A stretch of 5,523 bases of DNA, from NCBI GenBank assembly GCA_937911845.1, contig CALDQF010000030.1:1-5523 (forward strand). Direction: 5' to 3'. Under the pieces are notes generated by a model, which saw only the letters and a program-made list of their open reading frames with translations, was not told the origin of the DNA and searched no databases. The position numbers and the translations under genes were made by a program. The DNA comes from an uncultured Phycisphaera sp. Its GTDB lineage: Bacteria; Planctomycetota; Phycisphaerae; Phycisphaerales; SM1A02. How positions within the stretch are numbered: the first letter of the stretch is position 1; every line of letters starts with the position of its first letter. Positions 1 to 5,523 of this stretch are shown piece after piece.

Positions 1-354
1 CCAGATCAAGATGCGGTCACCTTAAGGAGTGAACGGCTCCATGACAATTGCCTGGGTGGTCCGTGTCCTTATGCCAGTTCACGAAAGAGCCCCGTCGCTT
101 GTGATCTAATCCATTCCGAAGTCTCTCGTCTCAATCAGTTCTCTGGTTCGAGCACAAACAAAGTTCTTCTTGTCGGTATTTCCCGTCTGGGTCAAAGAAC
201 AGCACTTCAATTGTCTGCATCGATGATGGACCTGCTTGAAAACGAAGTGTTGCGAAAACAGCTTCAGACACACATGCCAGAAGTCCTGTCCCAATATGCC
301 GCCGACGTGCAGTCCCAAGCACTTTCTGAAATCTACCGTCGGGTGGCCCGGTGA
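1..354 (+). CDS. C-terminal part of an unrecognised protein, probably from the same glycan operon (5' partial)
   Basis: The frame is open from base 1 for 117 codons and ends at the TGA at 352-354; the true start lies left of the window. I do not recognise the family. The visible part has three cysteines (residues 17, 22 and 34 of the fragment). A hydrophobic strand-like stretch, KVLLVGISRLG (54-64), could be a beta strand of an alpha/beta fold. From about residue 73 to the end it is rich in Leu, Gln, Glu and Ala and looks helical, finishing in a basic tail (YRRVAR). The case for a real gene is the long stop-free frame, unlikely by chance over 117 codons, and the GTGA junction where its stop overlaps the GTG start of the next gene. 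From context it may be a glycosyltransferase or another glycan-assembly enzyme, but nothing in the fragment proves that. The reading frame is fairly sure; the function is unknown. Confidence 0.6.
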   Translation, partial: PDQDAVTLRSERLHDNCLGGPCPYASSRKSPVACDLIHSEVSRLNQFSGSSTNKVLLVGISRLGQRTALQLSASMMDLLENEVLRKQLQTHMPEVLSQYAADVQSQALSEIYRRVAR

Positions 355-1367
355 GCACCTCCGATTGGGTTGTGGATCTTCGAGGGGTAAACCCAGAGTC
401 AAGAGGAATTGCTTCGTATGGGAGAAACCTCTGCAACGGATTAGCCGAGCTCCCCAGTGAATCCGGTTGTCAAGGCTTTGTTGCCAATGGCTCATTGTCT
501 CGATGGAACGAACTCAAATTGCCACGGGTGGTCCCCATCTCTCGCGGTCTTCGTTTGCTGCCCGATCTGTTTGTGAACCGGTTGGTTGGCGGATCGTACG
601 TTGGGGTGATCCATGACTTGATCCCTCTAGAGTGCATGGATCTCGATTGGCGAAGTAGGAAGCACCGGTGGCTTGGAGGGTGGTCTCGATGGATGCGACG
701 TCGGGCTGCACACGCAAAAGCGCTAATTTGCGTGAGCCGCGCGACGGCTTCGAGCGTCCAGACTTTTTGGCCTGAACTTACCAATAAAATAACGGTCATT
801 CAGGAAGGGATACCCAGACCTACAAAGAATCTTGAACAACCGGTAGGTATTTCAGAGCCTGGATTTCTTCTGTTGGTTTCGAGGCGCGATCCCCATAAAA
901 ATTTACCAAACGCGATCGAAGCGTGGGAAAAAATTGAAGCGCCACCGTTGGTCATAGTGAGTCCTAATGACCCTAGGTATCCAGAAGTTCCTGAGGCAGT
1001 TGCGAATTCGAAGAAAGGAGACAGGATCACAATTCTCGAGTCTGTCAACGAATCAGAATTGCAATGGCTGTACGAAAACGCAGCCCTTTTGCTTCTCCCG
1101 TCTTTGTGTGAGGGGTTTGGTCTTCCAGCTTTCGAGGCTGCACGGTCTGGGTGTCCAGTCGTCGCATCACCATGTGGTGCGATTCCAGAAATCTTTCGGG
1201 GTAATTTTGTCGAGATTGACCCCAAGACAGTTTCGTCAATAAGTAGTGGAATCACCCAGCAGTTAGAAGAACGTATGGTTTTGTCGGCTTGCGAAATTCC
1301 AACGATTCACCATCATGCGGTTCAAGTTCAGAAGTTAATGGATGAGCAACTCAATGCGCATGCTTAA
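351..1367 (+). CDS. Glycosyltransferase family 4 (GT-B fold, retaining type)
   Basis: This 338-residue protein should move a sugar from a nucleotide-sugar donor onto a growing lipid-linked glycan at the cytoplasmic face of the inner membrane. The N-terminal Rossmann domain opens with the typical strand and glycine loop, VVDLRGVNPESRGIASYGRN (7-26). It is followed by HDLIP (88-92) and ICVSRATASS (126-135), both common in GT4 enzymes. The C-terminal donor-binding domain starts near 170 with SRRDPHKNL (177-185), the counterpart of the usual G-x-x-x-P-x-K-N loop. The EX7E signature is intact as E254-GFGLPAF-E262, followed by a GCPVVAS strand (267-273) and GAIPE (276-280). It has no signal peptide or membrane segment. 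Length is slightly below the usual 350-400. The GTG start is chosen because it gives the full N-terminal strand and a 4-base overlap with the preceding stop. The sugar and linkage cannot be read from sequence. The exporter genes that follow make an O-antigen-like or capsule-like glycan its likely product. Confidence 0.93.
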   Translation: MSTSDWVVDLRGVNPESRGIASYGRNLCNGLAELPSESGCQGFVANGSLSRWNELKLPRVVPISRGLRLLPDLFVNRLVGGSYVGVIHDLIPLECMDLDWRSRKHRWLGGWSRWMRRRAAHAKALICVSRATASSVQTFWPELTNKITVIQEGIPRPTKNLEQPVGISEPGFLLLVSRRDPHKNLPNAIEAWEKIEAPPLVIVSPNDPRYPEVPEAVANSKKGDRITILESVNESELQWLYENAALLLLPSLCEGFGLPAFEAARSGCPVVASPCGAIPEIFRGNFVEIDPKTVSSISSGITQQLEERMVLSACEIPTIHHHAVQVQKLMDEQLNAHA

Positions 1368-2166
1368 AACAAGAATGTTAGGTATTTGGAATAGACGTTC
1401 CTTGATTGGCAATCTTGTTCAGGCGGAGTTGAGGTCGGGTGTGGCAAGAAGAAAATTCGGACTTTTCTGGTGGTTGCTAGACCCAATTTTACTTCTTGGG
1501 ATTTATTGGGTCTTGGTCGTAGTTGTTCTTGATGTAAGACGGAACGTCGATGGCCCTTATCCACTATTTCTTTTTTCAGGCCTTCTTTTTTGGAAATGGT
1601 TTTCAACATCAATCATTCGTGGTGGTTCGTCACTCGTTGGTCGAGCAAACCTGATCAAATCAATCTCAGTTACAAAAGTCGCCTTCCCGATTTCGATCGT
1701 AGTTGCGTCTTGTATTCCGTGGATGCTTGGAACACTGATACTTTCCGGTCTGTCTATGGCCTTTGGACGGCCAATACTCAGCCTGAACATGGTGCAGAGC
1801 TTGCCCTTGCTTTTTGTCTCGTTTGTGACACTCGCAAGTGGTGCGATCATCATGTCAGTAGCCACAGTCTATTTTCGAGACTTGGCTGGTTTGACACCGC
1901 ATGTCCTGAGAGCAGGCTACTACTTATCGCCAGGCCTCTGGTCACTGGAACTATTGTCCGAAAGGTTGCCAGATGTTGCCCGTACTGTTTATTTGTGGCT
2001 GAATCCGGTTGCACTACTTATGAGTTGTTGGAGGCGAATAACTTTTAGCGGGGCAGCGATTCGTTTAGAGGACTGGGGGATTGTGTGTGCTCAATGCTTG
2101 ATTCTTTTTGTCTCATCCCTCTTAGTTTTTGACAGGTACGACCAAGATGTTGCCCGACACTTGTAA
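1342..2166 (+). CDS. wzm: ABC-2 type polysaccharide export permease (Wzm/TagG/KpsM family)
   Basis: This integral inner-membrane protein is the channel half of an ABC exporter that carries a lipid-linked glycan from the cytoplasm to the outer side of the membrane. The 274 residues show the family layout. A basic N-terminal interface helix (about 17-40, NRRSLIGNLVQAELRSG) is followed by about six hydrophobic segments near 41-63, 73-95, 116-140, 151-177, 184-203 and 244-264. Family hallmarks are FGLFWWLLDPILLLGIYWV (39-57), YPLFLFSGLLFWKWF (73-87), the ANLIKSI loop (102-108), VYFRDLAGL (176-184) and a late LNPVALLM (220-227). Length is normal for the family. The first ATG (1342) overlaps the glycosyltransferase by 26 bases. 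ATGs at 1354, 1360 and 1375 are also possible, and none has a clear Shine-Dalgarno, so the start is uncertain by up to 11 residues. The ATPase gene follows directly with overlap, as is normal for wzm-wzt pairs. Whether the glycan is O-antigen, capsule or wall polymer is not decided. Confidence 0.93.
   Translation: MSNSMRMLKTRMLGIWNRRSLIGNLVQAELRSGVARRKFGLFWWLLDPILLLGIYWVLVVVVLDVRRNVDGPYPLFLFSGLLFWKWFSTSIIRGGSSLVGRANLIKSISVTKVAFPISIVVASCIPWMLGTLILSGLSMAFGRPILSLNMVQSLPLLFVSFVTLASGAIIMSVATVYFRDLAGLTPHVLRAGYYLSPGLWSLELLSERLPDVARTVYLWLNPVALLMSCWRRITFSGAAIRLEDWGIVCAQCLILFVSSLLVFDRYDQDVARHL
2131..2136 (+). promoter_or_regulatory. Probable ribosome binding site for the exporter ATPase
   Basis: GACAGG is a partial match to the Shine-Dalgarno sequence and lies 10 bases before the ATG at 2147, inside the end of the permease gene. 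It favours the ATG over the in-frame TTG at 2129, whose upstream bases are pyrimidine-rich with no such motif. The match is imperfect and the spacing is at the long end of normal, so this is moderate support only. Confidence 0.4.
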
Positions 2167-2839
2167 AGAACTCATTCGGTTCGAAGACGTCGCCTTTAGG
2201 TTTCCTCACACTCGGCCATCTCGCCCTTTTATTCTCAAGGATTGCTCATTCGGCATTCGTGAAAATCAGGTGGTGGGGCTTCTCGGATCTAACGGGGCAG
2301 GGAAGTCAACGGTGCTCCGGCTGGCCGCAGGTATTTACGGACCCACATCTGGGCAGGTGCTTCGATCAGTCAAAGTTCACCCAATGTTTGGAGTGGGCAC
2401 AGGTTTTCATAATGAGTTGACTGGTTACCAAAATGCCCTGCTTTATGGATCGTATTTGGGCATATCCACCACGGCAATTTTAGATGCCATGCCCAACATT
2501 ATTGAGTTCAGTGGGCTTGGTGACGCGTTTACCGAGCCGCTGTACCGATACTCCAGAGGCATGCGGGCTCGACTTGGCTTTTCTGTTGTTGCAGAGCTTC
2601 ACCCCGAATTTCTCATTTTAGACGAGGTCTTCTCCGGAGGAGACCGTGATTTTCGTGAGAAAAGCAAACGCAGAATGTTCGAATTGGTGGACCAATGCCG
2701 CGGCATGTTTCTCGCCTCTCACAACACGGCATTGTTGCAAAAAGTATGCACTGACTTGATATGGATTGAACACGGGGTGCTACGCGCTTATGGCGAACCC
2801 AGAGAAGTGATCTCCCAGTGGGAGAACTCAGCGTTGTGA
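2147..2839 (+). CDS. wzt: ABC polysaccharide export ATPase (Wzt/TagH/KpsT family), without C-terminal carbohydrate-binding domain
   Basis: This 230-residue cytoplasmic protein hydrolyses ATP to drive the permease encoded just upstream. From the ATG at 2147 it shows Walker A GSNGAGKST (47-55), the Wzt-type signature YSRGMRARLGFSV (135-147) in place of LSGGQ, Walker B FLILDE (155-160), a D-loop-like SGGD (163-166) and the switch histidine in ASHN (H192). The stretch GVGTGFHNELTGYQN after the first beta sheets is typical of this subfamily. The protein ends soon after the nucleotide-binding domain. It therefore lacks the roughly 150-200 residue C-terminal domain with which some Wzt proteins recognise a capped O-antigen end, and resembles KpsT or TagH in size. 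The frame is also open from a TTG at 2129, but that codon has no ribosome site, while the ATG at 2147 has GACAGG (2131-2136) ten bases upstream; the ATG is preferred. It overlaps the permease by 20 bases and the convergent pyruvyl transferase by 12. Confidence 0.93.
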   Translation: MLPDTCKELIRFEDVAFRFPHTRPSRPFILKDCSFGIRENQVVGLLGSNGAGKSTVLRLAAGIYGPTSGQVLRSVKVHPMFGVGTGFHNELTGYQNALLYGSYLGISTTAILDAMPNIIEFSGLGDAFTEPLYRYSRGMRARLGFSVVAELHPEFLILDEVFSGGDRDFREKSKRRMFELVDQCRGMFLASHNTALLQKVCTDLIWIEHGVLRAYGEPREVISQWENSAL

Positions 2840-3721
2840 GCGAATCAACTTTTCAAAAAGTATTCGATTTAAATGTGAGTCTTTCATGTCATTCGGTCTT
2901 TGTTCGACACTTGACTTGTATCTGCCATCCAGGGTGAGAATTTGACTCTCTTCAAAGCCGCACGCTCTGGCCAACACCGTTCCGTGGTACCGGCAAGTGA
3001 TAACACGGCTTGCGTTTGAAATCAGTGCCAGTGCGTCCTGAACCGACAGTCGAAGCCGGTCTACATCATTTCCATGCCCGCTGAATTTCGCAGCAATAGT
3101 CTGAACGATTTCGTCGTCATCTCGAGAAAAAGACGCAACTATGACTCTCTCATCTTTACGTATGTTTTTTATTGCCTCCTGAAACTTTGGGCTCTTGGCA
3201 CCAGAGGGCGTTGGGATAATCAGTGTCGATCGCCCAGGACCAATCTGCAGATTGGTTTTGCTCAGTGCATATGCCGCATCTGGTGCGTAGTGGAGATTTG
3301 GGTGTCCTCCGGAAATTTTTCGTACGACATCAACACAAACACGGGATCGAAAAGTCAACAACTTTGCCTTTTGTAGGTATTGACACCAAGGCTCCAGTAT
3401 TTCCTCTCCTACCTTGACAGCCTGTTGTGGGTCTTTGCATCGAAGTTGTACGCCACAAGAGAGAAACGCAGTCGGTGTGTTGTTTTTGTTTGCCCTGTCG
3501 AGGTAGGCGGACATGTATTCAAAATGCTCTGATTCGTTGCAGTACACAAGTCCGCCTCCGCCGACGACAACGATATCTGCCCAATCCACCGCGGTGACAT
3601 CTGGATATGGAGAGTCAAACCGAACACGATGCGCGTCCCCGAACCATTCTAAAAATACAACCTTGTAAGCATCGTCACCGATATTTCCATACCCGCTTGC
3701 GCCCACGAATAAGAGATTCAT
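2828..3721 (-). CDS. Polysaccharide pyruvyl transferase family protein (CsaB/WcaK-like)
   Basis: This 297-residue protein belongs to the family that transfers pyruvate from phosphoenolpyruvate to a sugar of a polysaccharide or its lipid-linked precursor, forming a ketal that adds negative charge. It opens with the family loop VGASGYGNIGDDAYKVVF (6-23). It then has DIVVVGGGGLVY (49-60), a second-half nucleotide-type domain with PDAAYAL (147-153), and ISNASRVITCRYHGTVLARA (234-253), in which RYHG matches the conserved R-x-H-x core. There is no signal peptide or membrane segment, so it should act in the cytoplasm. Length is near the lower end for the family. The ATG at 3721 follows the kinase stop by 12 bases, with only a weak GAG for ribosome binding, so translation probably depends on the upstream gene. 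Its 3' end overlaps the convergent exporter ATPase by 12 bases. Some family members have other or unknown acceptors; the family call is strong, the exact reaction is inferred. Confidence 0.88.
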   Translation of the reverse strand: MNLLFVGASGYGNIGDDAYKVVFLEWFGDAHRVRFDSPYPDVTAVDWADIVVVGGGGLVYCNESEHFEYMSAYLDRANKNNTPTAFLSCGVQLRCKDPQQAVKVGEEILEPWCQYLQKAKLLTFRSRVCVDVVRKISGGHPNLHYAPDAAYALSKTNLQIGPGRSTLIIPTPSGAKSPKFQEAIKNIRKDERVIVASFSRDDDEIVQTIAAKFSGHGNDVDRLRLSVQDALALISNASRVITCRYHGTVLARACGFEESQILTLDGRYKSSVEQRPNDMKDSHLNRILFEKLIRSQR

Positions 3722-3733
3722 GAGCTCAGGTTA

Positions 3734-5110
3734 TCACCGTTCAGGTAATAAAATCCGAAAAACACTGCCACTGCCCACCTCGCTTGAGACATTCGCCTCA
3801 CCACCGTGGTGCAAGGCAATGTGCTTCACAATGGCCAAGCCCAGTCCAGTGCCACCCATTTCACGGCTTCGGGCGCGGTCAACACGGTAGAAGCGCTCGA
3901 ACAGTCTCTTCTGATGTTCCGGAGAAATGCCTGGTCCTTCGTCTTTGACCTGCAACTCGATTTGTCGATGGGGCAAGCGGTGCGCCGCCAACGTGATCGT
4001 GGTGCCTTCCGCTGCGTAACGCAAGGCATTTTGATACAGATTGCTGAGGGCCTGTTCGATCAGTCGAACTTCCACTTGTATCGCCAGATCTTGGTCGACA
4101 TCAATGTGGGTCTTCATGTCACGCGTCGAAGCCAAATCTTCGTGCAGTGACTTCATTCGAGTGAACATCGCCTCGGCATCGACGTGCTCCAAACGCTCAG
4201 GATCAACTTCGTCCGCGTGCTCCAGCTTTGAAAGTTCCAGGAGGTCCGCGATGATGTTGCTGATGCGTTCAGTGTTGCGGTAAATCACTTGAATGCATTT
4301 CCGCTTGGTGTCCTCATCAAGACCTTCTTCCAGCATGGTTTCCGCATATCCCCGGACCGACGTAATTGGGGTCTTGAGTTCGTGGGAGACGTTCGAGGCA
4401 AAGTCGGTGCGCATCGACTCCAACTTGCGTATTCGCGTCACATCATCCAGAAGGATGACCAGGCCGACGCGGTCACCTGATTCGGAATCCATGATGGGGT
4501 GGCCGATGGCATTGATTTCACGGCCGCCACGTCGATAAATTCGAATGTCACGGTTGAGGTCATCATCGCGAGCGAGCCCGTCGGTCACAAAGCCCAAGAG
4601 TTCCGGCTCGCGAAGAACCTCGCCGAGTTTGCGCCCACGGTCTTCGGGGAGCAGTCCAAGAATCGATGATGATGCTTCGTTGCTGTTGAGAATGTGCTGC
4701 TCGTGATCGACCGCGATGATGGCGGCTGCAATCGATTCCATGATGGCTTGTTGTTCCAACTGGTGCGTACGCATGTCGCGCATTCGGTCGTCGAGTCGAC
4801 CGGCCATGCGATTGAGTGCGTCGGCCAATTTGTTGTGATCTGCAAATCCGGGAGGTTGGATCCGGTCTCGAAGATCACCACGTCCAAAGCGTCGGGCGGC
4901 TTCGATGGCCCGCCCCATCATGTTCCACTGGATGCGATTGGCAAACAGATGAATGCTTGCGCTTCCTGCCACAAGTGCGGAGATCACCACCAAAATTTCT
5001 GTTGTTGTGAGATCTTGTTGTTTGGAGTTCCACAGCAAAAAAGCACCCGCAAAAACTTGCAGCAGGATGAGGAACGCGCCGGACCACCAGTGGATGGATC
5101 GATTGTTCAT
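3734..5110 (-). CDS. phoR: PhoR-like sensor histidine kinase (two TM, HAMP, PAS, HisKA, HATPase)
   Basis: This 458-residue membrane sensor kinase should phosphorylate the response regulator encoded just upstream. Two membrane segments (about 11-27 and 38-57) are separated by only about ten residues, so there is almost no extracytoplasmic sensor. That is the PhoR layout, in which phosphate status is read through the Pst transporter and PhoU. A HAMP-like linker (58-112) and a PAS domain (about 121-225) follow. The dimerisation domain carries the phosphorylated histidine in VSHELKTP (H243). The ATP-binding domain has the N box NLYQNALRYA (357-366, N361), G1 DEGPGI (390-395), F box FERFYRVD (404-411) and G2 GGTGLGLAIVKHI (419-431), so all catalytic motifs are intact. 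The ATG start overlaps the regulator stop by one base (TGATG), without its own ribosome site, which indicates coupled translation. Orthology to PhoR rather than another kinase of this layout is inferred from architecture, not shown. Confidence 0.92.
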   Translation of the reverse strand: MNNRSIHWWSGAFLILLQVFAGAFLLWNSKQQDLTTTEILVVISALVAGSASIHLFANRIQWNMMGRAIEAARRFGRGDLRDRIQPPGFADHNKLADALNRMAGRLDDRMRDMRTHQLEQQAIMESIAAAIIAVDHEQHILNSNEASSSILGLLPEDRGRKLGEVLREPELLGFVTDGLARDDDLNRDIRIYRRGGREINAIGHPIMDSESGDRVGLVILLDDVTRIRKLESMRTDFASNVSHELKTPITSVRGYAETMLEEGLDEDTKRKCIQVIYRNTERISNIIADLLELSKLEHADEVDPERLEHVDAEAMFTRMKSLHEDLASTRDMKTHIDVDQDLAIQVEVRLIEQALSNLYQNALRYAAEGTTITLAAHRLPHRQIELQVKDEGPGISPEHQKRLFERFYRVDRARSREMGGTGLGLAIVKHIALHHGGEANVSSEVGSGSVFRILLPER

Positions 5111-5523
5111 CAGGCGCCGTCTGGGCTTTCAGACAACCGGTAACCCACCCCACGTACGGTTTCAATCATTCGGCCGGCTTCTCCAAGTTTGCGACGAAGC
5201 GCGGTCACGTGCACATCAACGGTACGACTGGAAAGAATGGTGTTTCCGCCATGCACGGCCGAAATGATCTGGTCGCGGGTTCGAACAAAGCCTGGTCGAC
5301 CTGCGAGATATTTCAAGATGCCAAACTCGGTGACGGTGAGGTTGAGAGTTTCGCCCCGTACGGTGACGCGGTGGCGTTCGGTGTCAATCACCAACTCCTC
5401 GGCCAAGGTAATCAAGCCTCCAGGCTTTGATTCCGTTTCTCCCGATGCGGTGCGTCGAAGCACACTCTTGACCCGGGCCACCAAGACCCGAGGGCCGAAT
5501 GGCTTCGTGATGTAATCATCGGC
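5110..5523 (-). CDS. phoB: PhoB/OmpR-family response regulator, C-terminal part (5' partial)
   Basis: The visible 137 residues are the end of a transcription factor whose phosphorylation by the adjacent kinase should control its binding to DNA direct repeats. The frame is open to the window edge and begins inside the receiver domain with ADDYITKPFGP. The lysine of TKP (residue 7 of the fragment) is the conserved one of receiver domains, and the last receiver helix ends near RVKSVLRR (17-24). After a linker of about 16 residues, a winged-helix effector domain runs from about 41 to 132. It contains the TEFGILKYLAGRPG helix (65-78), the probable recognition helix SSRTVDVHVTALRRKLGE (98-115) and the wing VRGVGYRL (123-130). 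The phosphorylated aspartate lies outside the window. A TTG at 5482-5484 could be taken as a start, but that would cut the receiver domain in the middle, so the gene clearly continues. The family is certain; a Pho role is inferred from the PhoR-like partner. Confidence 0.92.
   Translation of the reverse strand, partial: ADDYITKPFGPRVLVARVKSVLRRTASGETESKPGGLITLAEELVIDTERHRVTVRGETLNLTVTEFGILKYLAGRPGFVRTRDQIISAVHGGNTILSSRTVDVHVTALRRKLGEAGRMIETVRGVGYRLSESPDGA

Noticed and set aside
106..495. Open frame of 129 codons on the minus strand over the start of the window
   Set aside because: It crosses the junction between the upstream fragment and the glycosyltransferase on the opposite strand, and shows no motif. 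The plus-strand frames are better supported by the GTGA overlap and the GT4 N-terminal motif.
800..1255. Open frame of 151 codons on the minus strand, opposite the glycosyltransferase
   Set aside because: It is antisense to the conserved GT4 donor domain, including the EX7E motif, and has no recognisable features.
1590..2048. Open frame of 152 codons in another plus frame inside the permease gene
   Set aside because: The permease frame has full family motifs throughout; the alternative product shows no domain or membrane pattern.
2848..2861. Small inverted repeat ACTTTTCAAAAAGT near the convergent gene ends, considered as a terminator
   Set aside because: The stem is about five mostly A-T pairs, too weak for an intrinsic terminator, and it lies inside the pyruvyl transferase coding sequence.
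4694..5143. Open frame of 149 codons on the plus strand, opposite the kinase
   Set aside because: It lies wholly antisense to the N-terminal half of a clear histidine kinase, has no recognisable motif, and is readily explained by the codon bias of the kinase.
5482..5484. TTG on the minus strand as start of a short stand-alone DNA-binding protein
   Set aside because: The same frame continues upstream with ADDYITKPFGP, the typical end of a receiver domain, so this is an internal leucine codon of a longer response regulator.

Overview
The window is a densely packed bacterial segment with no RNA genes, mobile elements, CRISPR arrays or intergenic gaps above about 12 bases. It holds five complete genes and two partial ones. 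Bacterial-type start signals, a Wzm/Wzt-type ABC polysaccharide exporter and a PhoB/PhoR two-component pair point to an envelope-polysaccharide locus beside a regulatory operon. The lineage cannot be fixed from sequence alone. The style would fit a Gram-negative-like bacterium, possibly of planctomycete or proteobacterial type, but that is a weak inference.

Left part, plus strand (1-2839): the 3' end of an unrecognised gene (1-354) runs with a 4-base overlap into a GT4 glycosyltransferase (351-1367). That gene overlaps an ABC-2 polysaccharide export permease (1342-2166), which in turn overlaps the matching ATPase (about 2147-2839). The overlaps imply one transcript and coupled translation. 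Together they read as a sugar-adding enzyme plus the inner-membrane exporter of an O-antigen-like, capsule-like or other cell-surface glycan made by the ABC-dependent route.

Right part, minus strand (5523-2828, read leftwards): the C-terminal part of a PhoB/OmpR-family response regulator (5523-5110) overlaps by one base a complete PhoR-like histidine kinase (5110-3734). Twelve bases after it comes a polysaccharide pyruvyl transferase-family gene (3721-2828). The pyruvyl transferase converges with the exporter ATPase, and their 3' ends overlap by 12 bases.

The pyruvyl transferase belongs functionally with the polysaccharide genes on its left and has their lower GC. Yet it sits on the strand, and probably the transcript, of the PhoB/PhoR-like pair. 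This placement is the most interesting feature of the window. Hand counts on a few 60-base lines suggest a GC step near 3720-3735, from roughly 33-45% in the sampled polysaccharide lines to 52-65% in the sampled kinase/regulator lines. That would fit an exchangeable glycan cassette butted against a conserved regulatory operon. I see no wholly new system here; each complete gene belongs to a known family.
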